This document shows positions 33,444-41,398 of a stretch of DNA of 64,000 nt, in pieces; position 1 is the stretch's first letter; the number at the start of each line of letters is the position of its first letter. The DNA lies in NCBI GenBank assembly GCA_017303795.1, contig JAFLBR010000008.1, positions 1 to 64,000 of the forward strand, written 5' to 3'. The DNA is from Cytophagales bacterium (GTDB lineage: Bacteria > Bacteroidota > Bacteroidia > Cytophagales > Cyclobacteriaceae). The notes beneath the pieces were generated by a model. The model did not search any database, was not told the DNA's origin, and saw nothing but the letters and a program-made list of their open reading frames with translations. Made by a program: the position numbers and the translations under genes.

Positions 33444-34577
33444 TTACTTCAATCCCATCCACCACGAAGTAAATTGTTGCTGGGTGTTGTTCAACTCAAC
33501 AACCTCACCAATTACCGGAGTTACCAATGGGATGCCCGTATTTTTATTCAACTCGCTTACGCGCGAAAGGGGTTCATCCCACGCATGGTTGGCTAATGGA
33601 AATTTAGAATTGTGAACGGGAAACATGCGCTTGGCTTTTACATCTATGGCAGCCTGAACAGTTTCGTGTGGTAGTGTGTGGATGTAACGCCACGCATCGT
33701 TGTATTGTCCGTTTTCTATGATGGCCAGATCAAACGGCCCAAACTTATTTCCGATCTCGGCAAAATGTGTATCGTAGCCGCTATCGCCACCAATGTAAAT
33801 TTTTTGTGTAGGTGTTTCTAACACATACGAACACCACAACGTGTTGTTGCGTGTAAACCCGCGACCGCTAAAATGACGAGCCGGTGTTACGTGTGCAGTA
33901 AATCCGCTGTCGAGCAAAACACTTTCATGCCAGTCTTTTTCAAATACCATGCTGGCATCATAACCCCAATGTTCGAAATGCGAACCGACACCCAGCCCAC
34001 AAATAATTTTGCCAACTTTTGATTTTAGTTTTAGAATGGTTTCATGATCGAGGTGATCGTAATGATCGTGCGAGATGAACAGGTAGTCGATTGGTGGTAA
34101 ATCATCTACCGTATACATATCCGATCCGGTAAACGCTTTAACAGTACCCGGCACAGGCGAAGCATTGCCGCTAAACACCGGATCGACTAAAAAACGTTTG
34201 CCACTCAACTGCATGAAATACGAAGAGTGTCCAAACCACACCAGCACATCTTGGTCGGTTGGTAACTTTTTTAAATCTGCTTTGCGCGAAGGAATGGTAT
34301 CGGCCGGAACGCGATTGGGATTTTGTTTAAAAAAATTATTGTAGATAACACCTGGCATGGTGTACCCTTCGGCTAACTCGGGCGTAAAGCTCAGGTTTGT
34401 AAACTTGCCTTCTTTAAAATTAGGCGATTGTTTGATGCGCTCTAACCGTGCGCCTTCGGGGGCTTTGCCAAACTTACTCAGTCGCATATATAAAAGGGTG
34501 GTTACGGTTAGCAATACAATCAATACCAAAACGGTAATGAAAATTCGCTTTATAATTTTAAAGAATAATTTTTTCAA
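33444..34577 (-). CDS. membrane-anchored MBL-fold metallo-hydrolase
   Basis: A 377-residue protein with an N-terminal helix (about 10-28) and a metallo-beta-lactamase fold: SHDHYDHLDHETI, TPARHFSGRG, GGDSGYDTHFAEIG and FPVHNSKF. It is of the type of N-acyl-phosphatidylethanolamine phospholipase D and UlaG-like hydrolases. Two metal ions are expected. Substrate unknown; phospholipid-derived substrates are plausible by similarity. Monocistronic. Confidence 0.85.
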   Translation of the reverse strand: MKKLFFKIIKRIFITVLVLIVLLTVTTLLYMRLSKFGKAPEGARLERIKQSPNFKEGKFTNLSFTPELAEGYTMPGVIYNNFFKQNPNRVPADTIPSRKADLKKLPTDQDVLVWFGHSSYFMQLSGKRFLVDPVFSGNASPVPGTVKAFTGSDMYTVDDLPPIDYLFISHDHYDHLDHETILKLKSKVGKIICGLGVGSHFEHWGYDASMVFEKDWHESVLLDSGFTAHVTPARHFSGRGFTRNNTLWCSYVLETPTQKIYIGGDSGYDTHFAEIGNKFGPFDLAIIENGQYNDAWRYIHTLPHETVQAAIDVKAKRMFPVHNSKFPLANHAWDEPLSRVSELNKNTGIPLVTPVIGEVVELNNTQQQFTSWWMGLK

Positions 34578-34600
34578 TTTGTTCTAGTTATGCTTCGTTG

Positions 34601-34620
34601 AAGGTTTACAACCTTTTTTA
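34601..34620. terminator. hairpin AAGGTT-TAC-AACCTT with T-run
   Basis: A six-base-arm hairpin followed by TTTTTTA on the plus strand, in the gap between two minus-strand genes. It may be a palindrome-family member; activity on the minus strand is uncertain. Confidence 0.4.
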
Positions 34621-34635
34621 CTCAGGCTTAAAAGG

Positions 34636-35292
34636 TTATAAAAAACCTTTGGCCAGCGTTTTTATATCTTTTATTTCAAGCACTTGTTTGTGATAACCGC
34701 GGGTAACGCTGTGAATCATTGCGCGACCAACTTCATGCAAGGTAAGCGAACGTGATGGCGACAGTGCCATAAACACCGGGATGAGTGGTTTAAAAAGCCA
34801 ACGCACATTTTTTTGTCCGGCAACAGGCTTCATTACACCCGGCCTGAAATTATATTGCCCCCGAAACGGAAGCTTCATCAATGCATCTTCCGTGCGACCC
34901 TTTACGCGTTGCCACATTTGTTTGCCGTTGGTATCGGTAAGTGCGCCACTTACAAAGGTAAACACCATATTGGAGTTAGCTTGCACCAGCACATGGGCCA
35001 CAGCCAATGTAGTATCGTAAGTAATGCGCGTGTAGTCGGCTTCGTTTTTCCCAAGGGAGCTTACACCCGCACAAAAGAAGCAGGCATCGTAACCGGTTAG
35101 CTGATCTTTAAACTTTTCAATTTCCAGAAAGTCGGGCACCAGCATTTCTTTAAGTTTAGGATGTTTCAGATCAAAACTTCTGCGGTTGAGCATGAGCACG
35201 CTGGCTACTGTCTCGTTCTGCAAGCAATCCAGCAAAACGCCTTCGCCCACCATGCCGGTTGCTCCGGTAATAATTACGTTGAGGTTGGTCAT
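34636..35292 (-). CDS. NAD(P)-binding Rossmann protein, epimerase-like
   Basis: A 218-residue protein with GATGMVGEGVLLDCL (residues 10-24) and short-chain-reductase features (FCAGVSSLGKNEADYTRITYDTT, YNFRPGVMKP). It belongs to the atypical SDR/NmrA-like group, with unknown substrate. Full length. Its last codons lie in a small AAAGGTT/AACCTTT hairpin. A 54-bp repeat lies just upstream. Confidence 0.8.
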   Translation of the reverse strand: MTNLNVIITGATGMVGEGVLLDCLQNETVASVLMLNRRSFDLKHPKLKEMLVPDFLEIEKFKDQLTGYDACFFCAGVSSLGKNEADYTRITYDTTLAVAHVLVQANSNMVFTFVSGALTDTNGKQMWQRVKGRTEDALMKLPFRGQYNFRPGVMKPVAGQKNVRWLFKPLIPVFMALSPSRSLTLHEVGRAMIHSVTRGYHKQVLEIKDIKTLAKGFL

Positions 35293-35331
35293 GCACAGAA
35301 AGACGGGCGGGGAGGAGTTTTATTTTAAGAT

Positions 35332-35385
35332 AGATTGAAAATCTTCTTTTATCTGTAGCTCGACATCGAAGATGTCGAACAGCTT
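35332..35385. repeat. 54-bp direct repeat, copy 1
   Basis: Contains AGATT-GAA-AATCT and CGACATC-GAA-GATGTCG hairpins. The second copy (36407-36460) differs at two positions. The two copies bracket the hypothetical membrane protein and DoxX genes. Confidence 0.85.
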
Positions 35386-35417
35386 ATGAGGTTTTGTGGT
35401 GTAGCTTTTAAGAAAAC

Positions 35418-35894
35418 CTAATCTTTTATCCAATCCACATCTAAAACATCCCTTAACCTACTGAGACTTTCTCTTGATAAAAGTCTAAATGCAAGTCCGA
35501 TAAACATATATCTAATCAATAGAAATTGTCCTATTGCAACCAAAATAATAGAAGTTGGAAAATCATCCGTTTTACTAATTGTCATTGCAATAATTCCTAC
35601 CAAAGGAAATAGTAGAATAATAGATAATAAAATCTTAAATACTTTGTGTATTTCTACTTTCACATTTCCATTTACAGAATTAATGGATCCAGTCATAACA
35701 CAAAATGCACCTCGTCCAATTTTTGAAGAAATCAGCTTGAATTTATTTCCTTCGATAAGTCCACGAAATGATTTATCAGTAAACTGAGAAGTTAGATTTT
35801 TAGACTCTTCTGTTCTTCTAATAAGCCTGCTCAGTGTTTCATCTTTGCTATTGACAAGTCGAAATTTTAATTCTATGGTTGGAAATAGTTTCAT
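35418..35894 (-). CDS. two-helix membrane protein, hypothetical
   Basis: A 158-residue protein with a soluble N-terminal part and two hydrophobic segments (about residues 88-106 and 114-134). Codon use is AT-rich compared with the genes before 35.3 kb. No family recognised. It lies downstream of the DoxX gene between the two copies of the 54-bp repeat. Confidence 0.55.
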   Translation of the reverse strand: MKLFPTIELKFRLVNSKDETLSRLIRRTEESKNLTSQFTDKSFRGLIEGNKFKLISSKIGRGAFCVMTGSINSVNGNVKVEIHKVFKILLSIILLFPLVGIIAMTISKTDDFPTSIILVAIGQFLLIRYMFIGLAFRLLSRESLSRLRDVLDVDWIKD

Positions 35895-35933
35895 CTGGTT
35901 ATAACTTGGTTTTATGCCTTGAAAGGCTTCATT

Positions 35934-36353
35934 TTATAACAAGCTATCCACTTCTAAGTATTTTTCCTTCATAGTGCTCAAGGCAAAGGCTGCGGCCGAG
36001 GCCGTGAACACCGAATAATCAAACGCGCCTTTTATGCCGGTAGAGAATGCCATAGCTAGTGCGAACAATAACAACAAGATGCCACTGAGTTTGGCCACCA
36101 GTTCGGTTTTAAAACCCAGCAGCAAACACACCGGAAAAATTACCTCGGCTGCGGTAGCCGCAATAGCCGCAGGCGAAACCAATGCGGTGGGCAACCACGG
36201 ATTGATTACTTGTGTGTAGGCTACAAAGTTTTCCCAATTACCCCAAACCGAAATTTTTGCCGGCCACCAGCCAAACCGATCCGCTACAGCGGAAAGAAAT
36301 GCAACGGATAAGGCGAAGCGTAAAAAGAGTTTGATGTTTTTTGAAGATAGCAT
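35934..36353 (-). CDS. DoxX family membrane protein
   Basis: A 139-residue, four-helix protein (RFALSVAFLSAVADRFGWW, then helices near 55-75, 82-100 and 105-122) of the DoxX type. DoxX proteins are linked to thiol or redox homeostasis; the precise reaction is not known for this member. A perfect TATCTTTG box lies 23 bases upstream. A broken second copy of its 3' end is found at 36919-36980. Confidence 0.75.
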   Translation of the reverse strand: MLSSKNIKLFLRFALSVAFLSAVADRFGWWPAKISVWGNWENFVAYTQVINPWLPTALVSPAAIAATAAEVIFPVCLLLGFKTELVAKLSGILLLLFALAMAFSTGIKGAFDYSVFTASAAAFALSTMKEKYLEVDSLL

Positions 36354-36502
36354 TTTAAAAGCAGGTAGATGAAGGGCAAAGATAGGTAAACGAGTAGGTC
36401 ATTAAGAGATTGAAAATCTTCTTTTATCTATAGCTCGACATCGCAGATGTCGAACAGCTTGTTTTCGAGAGGTTGATTAACAAAGATAGGTAAACGAACA
36501 CG
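36354..36502 (-). promoter_or_regulatory. DoxX promoter and duplicated promoter segment
   Basis: The 17-base sequence CAAAGATAGGTAAACGA occurs at 36377-36393 and again at 36481-36497. Read on the minus strand, each contains TATCTTTG. The nearer one is the likely DoxX promoter (ATG at 36353). The farther one may be the promoter of a lost second DoxX gene. The second 54-bp repeat copy lies between them. Confidence 0.55.
36407..36460. repeat. 54-bp direct repeat, copy 2
   Basis: 52 of 54 bases identical to 35332-35385, same orientation. The hairpin CGACATC-GCA-GATGTCG is retained. Confidence 0.85.
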
Positions 36503-36726
36503 TCATCGCGGTCGGGTACTGGGTTATAATTTTGCCGAAGCCTGAAACTCCAAGCCCGTACCGCGATCCCGATGCGGTTACAGATGAAAGAAGTTAAGAA
36601 GCATTTTATAGTAGAATCATCAATAACTCATCGGGATTCCGGAATTCGCTAGAGCAAACATTGAGTTTTTAGTGTAATGATGATGGTTGATTTATTTATG
36701 TAAACTCTCTTGCTCCTCCGGAATGA
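36503..36726 (-). repeat. 224-bp composite intergenic repeat, copy B
   Basis: Reverse-oriented partner of 6461-6681. Unit 2 is at 36503-36574 (72 bp) and unit 1 at 36633-36726 (94 bp), with the same 58-base spacer as copy A. Unit ends are conserved; the middles keep length but little sequence. No coding potential. Confidence 0.75.
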
Positions 36727-36769
36727 CATTTCATAGTATAACGAGTGTTTGACAAAGTCTGCTGAGACC

Positions 36770-36901
36770 TTAAGAATTCTTGGACAGTCTTGATTTTCTT
36801 TGAGCCTTTAACATTTGCAAGTATTTTTTGGGATCAAAAATTTTTGCTGCACCAATATCAATGCTTTCCTGAATTGCTCTCTTTAATTCGAGAATTTTCA
36901 T
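36770..36901 (-). CDS. small basic protein, putative
   Basis: A 43-codon frame starting MKILELKRAIQESIDIG and containing FDPKKYLQMLKAQRKSRLSKNS. The FDPKKYLQMLK-type ending resembles the toxin-binding tails of small type II antitoxins, but the DNA-binding half is missing and no toxin adjoins. It could be a relic. Found by eye; too short for statistics. Confidence 0.35.
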   Translation of the reverse strand: MKILELKRAIQESIDIGAAKIFDPKKYLQMLKAQRKSRLSKNS

Positions 36902-36918
36902 TTTAATGTGTTTAGCGT

Positions 36919-36980
36919 TTACTTGTCAATAAAACGATCTACTTCTAAAATTTCTCTTTCATAGAGCTTAATGCAAAGGC
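36919..36980 (-). pseudogene. DoxX 3'-end remnant
   Basis: With one frameshift it reads AFALSSMKEK then LEVDRFIDK and a stop, against AFALSTMKEKYLEVDSLL at the end of the intact DoxX gene. Only the last 20 or so codons survive; the rest is gone or unrecognisable. Confidence 0.65.
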
Positions 36981-37010
36981 ATGGTGTTTTCCACCGGTAT
37001 GCTATGGTGA

Positions 37011-37403
37011 CTATAGTTCGAAGCGTAACGATAAACTGGAGAGATTAATTTCTTTAGCGTTTACTTCTTCATCGAAACTAAGGTAGATATTTGAACCAGC
37101 TTGAGCTCCAACATCTCGAAGCATCATTTTTTCGGTCTCTTCGAATTTCAGTATGTTAGGATGCCTTGCATTAATAATAATAGTTCTTTTAAATTGGAAG
37201 AGATTTTTAACAGATAGTTGATCGACAAATCTTTTTATAGTTTCTGCTGGTTCGGTGGGGCTTACTATAAGAAGTCTATCATTACTGAATTTAAGAGTGG
37301 CGTCCGACCCCTTTGTTTCGCCCGTCTTTAAGTTCTCGACAGTAACTTTATCAAAACGAATTTTAACTAAGAAATACTCGTGAAAATCTACCATAAAACT
37401 CAA
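37011..37403 (-). CDS. hypothetical protein
   Basis: A 130-residue soluble protein with mixed strands and helices (FDKVTVENLKTGETKG, PTEPAETIKRFVDQL, NIYLSFDEEVN). No family recognised. A second ATG three codons in is possible. It follows the zinc-finger-like gene on the same strand after a 33-base gap that contains one copy of the 19-bp inverted repeat, and is AT-rich. Co-transcription of the two is likely but not certain. Confidence 0.5.
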   Translation of the reverse strand: MSFMVDFHEYFLVKIRFDKVTVENLKTGETKGSDATLKFSNDRLLIVSPTEPAETIKRFVDQLSVKNLFQFKRTIIINARHPNILKFEETEKMMLRDVGAQAGSNIYLSFDEEVNAKEINLSSLSLRFEL

Positions 37404-37413
37404 TTAGCCCGTT

Positions 37414-37432
37414 GTTGTGGCCAGTGCCGTTA
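37414..37432 (+). repeat. 19-bp inverted repeat, right of gene 37437-38396 (3' side)
   Basis: GTTGTGGCCAGTGCCGTTA. Its inverted partner (17 of 19 identical) lies before the start of the gene at 38404-38422. The layout resembles half-sites that bound integron gene cassettes. Confidence 0.6.
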
Positions 37433-37436
37433 GTCC

Positions 37437-38396
37437 TTATTCAAAAAAATTAAAATCAGTCTTTAAGCTCTTGTGTAAACTCATGACGTTCGTGTCCCAA
37501 AAGTCAATCATTTTGCTGATTGTTTTCTTGGGAATACTTTCGAACAATGAAGGAGCAATTCCCCAATTTTCTATCCGAGCAGCAAAAAGATCCGTAAGTC
37601 TCACTTTTAGATCAGATTCATTAATTTCTCTCCAAGAATTAACATATTTAACCGTCCAGTCAGTCTCGAATTTCTTGATATATCCACACAAAACACCCAT
37701 ATTATCTTGGAATGGTATCACATGAATGAATATATCATTAAACTCAAACCTTTCGGGGTCATCTTTGGTATTCTCATCAGTTGTACCAAATAAAGCCGCA
37801 CCGTACACCTTTGTCAAAGGGTATCTAAAAGCTTCGAAACGAAATATTTCTTCAGGAGATTCAATTTCTTTCTTTATGATGTCCTTAAGATTATCAAGGT
37901 CCCGAATTCCAAGTTGATAGCCATAAAGAAACTTCTCAATTGTGAATACATCAACATTCCCTTTCAACGTCTTTGCGTTAAGAGTCCGCTGAAAGACTTC
38001 GGCTTCTATCTGCTTTTTTCGTTGCTCCGCACATGTAACTCTATAGTTAAGCAATACAAAACCAGGATAACTATACAAGTTCATCTGATCTTTTTCGATG
38101 AATTTGAATATTGAAGAGTCACAAATGTCACAGAATAATGGTAAAGCTAAAGCTTTAGAGATTCCAACCTTCCTGAACTCGAACCGTTGAGATTTGCTGT
38201 TCCATCGATGAATGTCAGATCCTTTAATCTCGTACAAATGTCCGTTGTCAGCAATGTTAGACAGGATTCCATTTCTTTGAAGAAGATGAGAATTGATTGC
38301 AGTCCGATTGCAACCCGGTTCGATGCATGTCCATCGTTTTGCTGCGACATTCTTGCGAATCTGCGCGATGAATTTAAATTTTTGTCGCTCGTCCAC
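37437..38396 (-). CDS. unknown protein with zinc-finger/HNH-like N-terminus
   Basis: A 319-residue protein. Near the N-terminus are Cys 24 and Cys 29 (RWTCIEPGC), His 37 in AINSHLLQ, and Cys 89/Cys 92 (FCDICD), a spacing that suggests a treble-clef or His-Me finger zinc site. The remainder is helical and unrecognised. I have the impression of a widespread but uncharacterised family; no function is assigned. The start is a GTG. The gene is AT-rich and bounded on both sides by inverted 19-bp repeats. Confidence 0.55.
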   Translation of the reverse strand: MDERQKFKFIAQIRKNVAAKRWTCIEPGCNRTAINSHLLQRNGILSNIADNGHLYEIKGSDIHRWNSKSQRFEFRKVGISKALALPLFCDICDSSIFKFIEKDQMNLYSYPGFVLLNYRVTCAEQRKKQIEAEVFQRTLNAKTLKGNVDVFTIEKFLYGYQLGIRDLDNLKDIIKKEIESPEEIFRFEAFRYPLTKVYGAALFGTTDENTKDDPERFEFNDIFIHVIPFQDNMGVLCGYIKKFETDWTVKYVNSWREINESDLKVRLTDLFAARIENWGIAPSLFESIPKKTISKMIDFWDTNVMSLHKSLKTDFNFFE

Positions 38397-38403
38397 TTCT
38401 TTT

Positions 38404-38422
38404 TAACGACATTGGCCACAAC
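38404..38422 (-). repeat. 19-bp inverted repeat, 5' side of gene 37437-38396
   Basis: Read on the minus strand it is GTTGTGGCCAATGTCGTTA, seven bases before the GTG start. It pairs with 37414-37432. Confidence 0.6.
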
Positions 38423-38460
38423 TATTGTATATGGAAAACTAGGCTCCTATAATGCCTCGG

Positions 38461-39324
38461 TTAAACATCACAAATCCCCACCCCCTGCTTCAACGATGCT
38501 AACTTATCCGGGCGTTTAGGAATAAACTCCTGTCCCACAAAACCAGTGAAGCCGGTTTCAACAATAGCCTTCATAATGGCCGGGTAGTATAACTCCTGCG
38601 TATCGTCTATTTCGTTGCGGCCGGGTACGCCACCCGTGTGGTAATGGCCAATGTATTTGTGGTGCTTGCGGATGGTGGCAACTACATCGCCTTCCATAAT
38701 CTGCATGTGATAGATGTCGTACAACAATTTAAAATTAGGTGAGCCTAATTTCTCGGCAAGCTTTACACCCCACGCAGTGTGGTCGCACTGGTAATCTTTA
38801 TGATCTACTTTGCTGTTCAGCAATTCCATTTGCACCAGTATGTTGTGTTGCTCGGCAATTTTCATAACCGGGGCCAGGCCTTTCGCACAGTTTTCAATTC
38901 CTTGTTCAGCACTCAAGCCATTAGCGTTACCACTAAAGCAGATTACACTTTTTAATCCGGCTGCAGCCGCTTTGGGGATTGAGACGGAATAGTCTTTCAG
39001 TAACTTTTCGTGGAGTGTGGGATCGTTAAAGCCTTTGTTCAATCCAATATCAGTGGCATAAGCCATCGCACAGGTAAGTCCATGCTTTTGTACTACGGCC
39101 CATTGGTCGGCTCCCAATAATTCAATCGACTTCAACCCGATTTCTTTAGCAGCTTTTGCTAAGTCTTCGAGTGGAATGGAGTTGTAGCACCACTGGCACA
39201 CGGAGTGATTGATTTTGTTGTTAAGGTTTTCAGGAAGCTTGTTCATGGCTTTTACCATTTCGGGTAAGGCTACTACACCGGCAGCAGTTGCAGCAATGGA
39301 TTTAAGGGCTTGTTTACGATTCAT
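38461..39324 (-). CDS. hydroxypyruvate isomerase-like TIM-barrel protein
   Basis: A 287-residue protein with an exported-type N-terminus (MNRKQALKSIAATAAGVVALP) and an AP-endonuclease-2-like TIM barrel. Key segments: VQMELLNSKVDH, LLYDIYHMQIMEGD, HYHTGGVPGRNEIDD and FVGQEFIPK. The metal-binding Glu/Asp/His set of the Hyi/sugar isomerase family is present. Reaction inferred: aldose-ketose type isomerisation. Monocistronic. Confidence 0.8.
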   Translation of the reverse strand: MNRKQALKSIAATAAGVVALPEMVKAMNKLPENLNNKINHSVCQWCYNSIPLEDLAKAAKEIGLKSIELLGADQWAVVQKHGLTCAMAYATDIGLNKGFNDPTLHEKLLKDYSVSIPKAAAAGLKSVICFSGNANGLSAEQGIENCAKGLAPVMKIAEQHNILVQMELLNSKVDHKDYQCDHTAWGVKLAEKLGSPNFKLLYDIYHMQIMEGDVVATIRKHHKYIGHYHTGGVPGRNEIDDTQELYYPAIMKAIVETGFTGFVGQEFIPKRPDKLASLKQGVGICDV

Positions 39325-39380
39325 GCGTAGGATATTTATAGAAAACTAAGGTACGAGATTTAATCTGATCTTAAACAACA

Positions 39381-39480
39381 TTACTGGTTGCTGGTCGCTC
39401 GTTACTGGTTTCTGGTAGTAAGTCCTAACATGTTAAGTTACTTCAAACAAACCAGTAGCTAGAAGCAAGCAACCAGTAAC
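39381..39480. repeat. ACTGGTT-type imperfect palindrome
   Basis: A 31-base left arm beginning TTACTGGTTGCTGG (about 39383) and a complementary right arm ending AACCAGTAACC (39480), with mismatches in the middle. It fills the gap between the isomerase start and the amidohydrolase stop. A decayed relative lies near 17810-17850. Confidence 0.6.
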
Positions 39481-39486
39481 CTTTCA

Positions 39487-40749
39487 TCATTTCTCACTTC
39501 GATACACCATACCATCCTTCATTACAAATTTTACATTGCGCAGATCGGAAATGTTTTTAGAAGGATCGCCCGTAACAATTAATAAGTCGGCTTTTAAGCC
39601 AGGTTTGATAAAGCCCACTTGATTTTCTAAATGAAAAGTTCGGGCATTTACACTCGTAGCAGCTTTTAATACATTCAGCACCGGCATACCGTATTCTACC
39701 ATCAACTCCATCTCCAACAAATTATCGCCATGCGGAAACACGCCTACATCGCCACCCATGCCAATGGTTACGCCACTGGCTAATGCTTCTTTAAAACTTT
39801 TTTTCTTGTTGGTAACATTAGCCGGTTCGGGTGTTACTCCTTTTTTCCAGCCACGGTATTGCGAGATTACATCCACAGCGGCCAGCGTGGGAATAAACGT
39901 TACGTTATGTTCTTTCATCAGCTTGCCGATTTCGGCATCAATAAAATCGCCATGTTCAATAGTTTCGGCACCGGCCAGCACGGCACGTTTAATCGCTTCT
40001 TTCGATTTTGCATGACACACCAACACGCGCCCGCTGCTGCGCGCTACTTCGTTTATCAACTTCAATTCATCTAACGTAAATGATGGTTGATCTTCCCCAT
40101 TCAATCCCCAACGGTAATCGGCATACACTTTAATAAAGTCGGCACCTTTACCAATCTGATCGCGCACCACCCGAATCAAATCATTTCCATCGGCTGCTTC
40201 TGCGCCAAGCATAATCTGTTGATCGTGATCGTAATTTTTTGGACCGTACGAACCGGTTGAAACAATAGCCCGGCCGGCAACCAATAACCGCGGCCCTGGT
40301 ATAACGCCTTCATTAATGGCGCGCTTGAGGCCAACATCAGCATAGCCTGCGCCTTCGGTGCCGAGGTCGCGCGCAGTAGTAAAACCAGCGAGTAATGTAT
40401 TTTTTGCATGCACCGTAGCGCGTGCGGTGCGATAGGCATCAGTTTCTTTCAATACCTGTGTATCCCAATCGGTAATGTTGTAGGGGTAAAGCAATAAGTG
40501 CGAATGCCCTTCGATGAGGCCCGGTGTGAGAGTGCTGTTTGGAAAATTTACTTTAATGGCTTTGGCTGGTTCTTTAACCGAACTCCTGGGGCCAGCTGCG
40601 ATAATCTTGTCGCCTTCTACAATTACAGCCCAGCCTTCGTGTAACACTTCGCCATCAAAAACGCGATCGGCTGTGAGGTAGTAAGTTTGGGGTTGGCTAT
40701 AGCAGACGGAAGAGCCAACAAGTGCGATAAGAAAGAACAAACGTTTCAT
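39487..40749 (-). CDS. exported amidohydrolase (imidazolonepropionase-like)
   Basis: A 420-residue enzyme with a signal peptide (cleavage near VCYSQ). Metal-binding motifs: GHSHLLLY, the HAKSKEAIKRAV and EHGDFID region and a late GMGGDVGVFPHGDN. The family includes Xaa-Pro dipeptidases and other cyclic amidohydrolases. Substrate unknown. Promoter-like TACCTTAA just upstream. Monocistronic. Confidence 0.85.
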   Translation of the reverse strand: MKRLFFLIALVGSSVCYSQPQTYYLTADRVFDGEVLHEGWAVIVEGDKIIAAGPRSSVKEPAKAIKVNFPNSTLTPGLIEGHSHLLLYPYNITDWDTQVLKETDAYRTARATVHAKNTLLAGFTTARDLGTEGAGYADVGLKRAINEGVIPGPRLLVAGRAIVSTGSYGPKNYDHDQQIMLGAEAADGNDLIRVVRDQIGKGADFIKVYADYRWGLNGEDQPSFTLDELKLINEVARSSGRVLVCHAKSKEAIKRAVLAGAETIEHGDFIDAEIGKLMKEHNVTFIPTLAAVDVISQYRGWKKGVTPEPANVTNKKKSFKEALASGVTIGMGGDVGVFPHGDNLLEMELMVEYGMPVLNVLKAATSVNARTFHLENQVGFIKPGLKADLLIVTGDPSKNISDLRNVKFVMKDGMVYRSEK

Positions 40750-40794
40750 GTTTTGCTTAAGGTAAATCTTCCATACAATGTACCATGTTCACCA

Positions 40795-40822
40795 AAATAA
40801 AAAAACCTTCCTCTTGGAAGGT
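40795..40822 (-). terminator. terminator of tpx
   Basis: ACCTTCC-TCTT-GGAAGGT, with an A-run on the plus-strand left side that reads as a long T-run on the minus strand. It ends the minus-strand tpx transcript; it may also work in the other direction. Confidence 0.8.
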
Positions 40823-40847
40823 CTTTTATATAAAAGCAGGAAGATTT

Positions 40848-41345
40848 TTAAATCGCCTTCAAAGCCGAATCATAATCGGGCTCTTCGCCAATTTGCGGAA
40901 CCAGTTCGGTATATTTTATTTTTCCAGTGGTATCAATTACAACTACAGCGCGCGCAAACAATCCCGCGAAAGCGCTGTCGATTAATTCAACTCCATAGTT
41001 TTTGCCAAACCCACGGTTGCGAAAATCAGAAACCAGGTACACCTTATCAATTCCTTCCGCGCCACAAAAACGTTTTTGCGCAAATGGCAAATCTTTAGAC
41101 GCACACAAGATTACAGTGTTATTGACAGATGCAGCCAGTTTATTAAACTCGTGCACGGAGGCCGCACACACATTGGTATCCACACTGGGGAAAATATTCA
41201 GCACAATGTTTTTGCCTTTGTGGTCGCTCAGCTTTACATCTTTCATATCAGCTGATGTAAAAATAAAATCGGGAGCGGTAGAACCGACAGCCGGTAAATT
41301 GCCAACTGTGTTTGCATCGGCAGGACCAAGTTTGGTTAAGGCCAT
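40848..41345 (-). CDS. tpx: thiol peroxidase
   Basis: A 165-residue atypical 2-Cys peroxiredoxin. Peroxidatic Cys lies in SVDTNVCAAS and resolving Cys in LPFAQKRFC. It reduces peroxides with thioredoxin. The ATG giving MALTKLGPADANTVG is chosen because Tpx proteins start close to here; the open frame extends 16 codons upstream without homology. Follows the DUF4293 gene on the same strand. Confidence 0.95.
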   Translation of the reverse strand: MALTKLGPADANTVGNLPAVGSTAPDFIFTSADMKDVKLSDHKGKNIVLNIFPSVDTNVCAASVHEFNKLAASVNNTVILCASKDLPFAQKRFCGAEGIDKVYLVSDFRNRGFGKNYGVELIDSAFAGLFARAVVVIDTTGKIKYTELVPQIGEEPDYDSALKAI

Positions 41346-41398
41346 AGTTATTAATTGTTTAAATGGATTTTCAATAAAACAGCAACTATACAAAAAGG

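Noticed and set aside
37404-37436. Complete integron attC site
   Set aside because: Only one half-site is present before the next gene and the consensus RYYYAAC/GTTRRRY is not fully met; kept only as a hypothesis in the findings.
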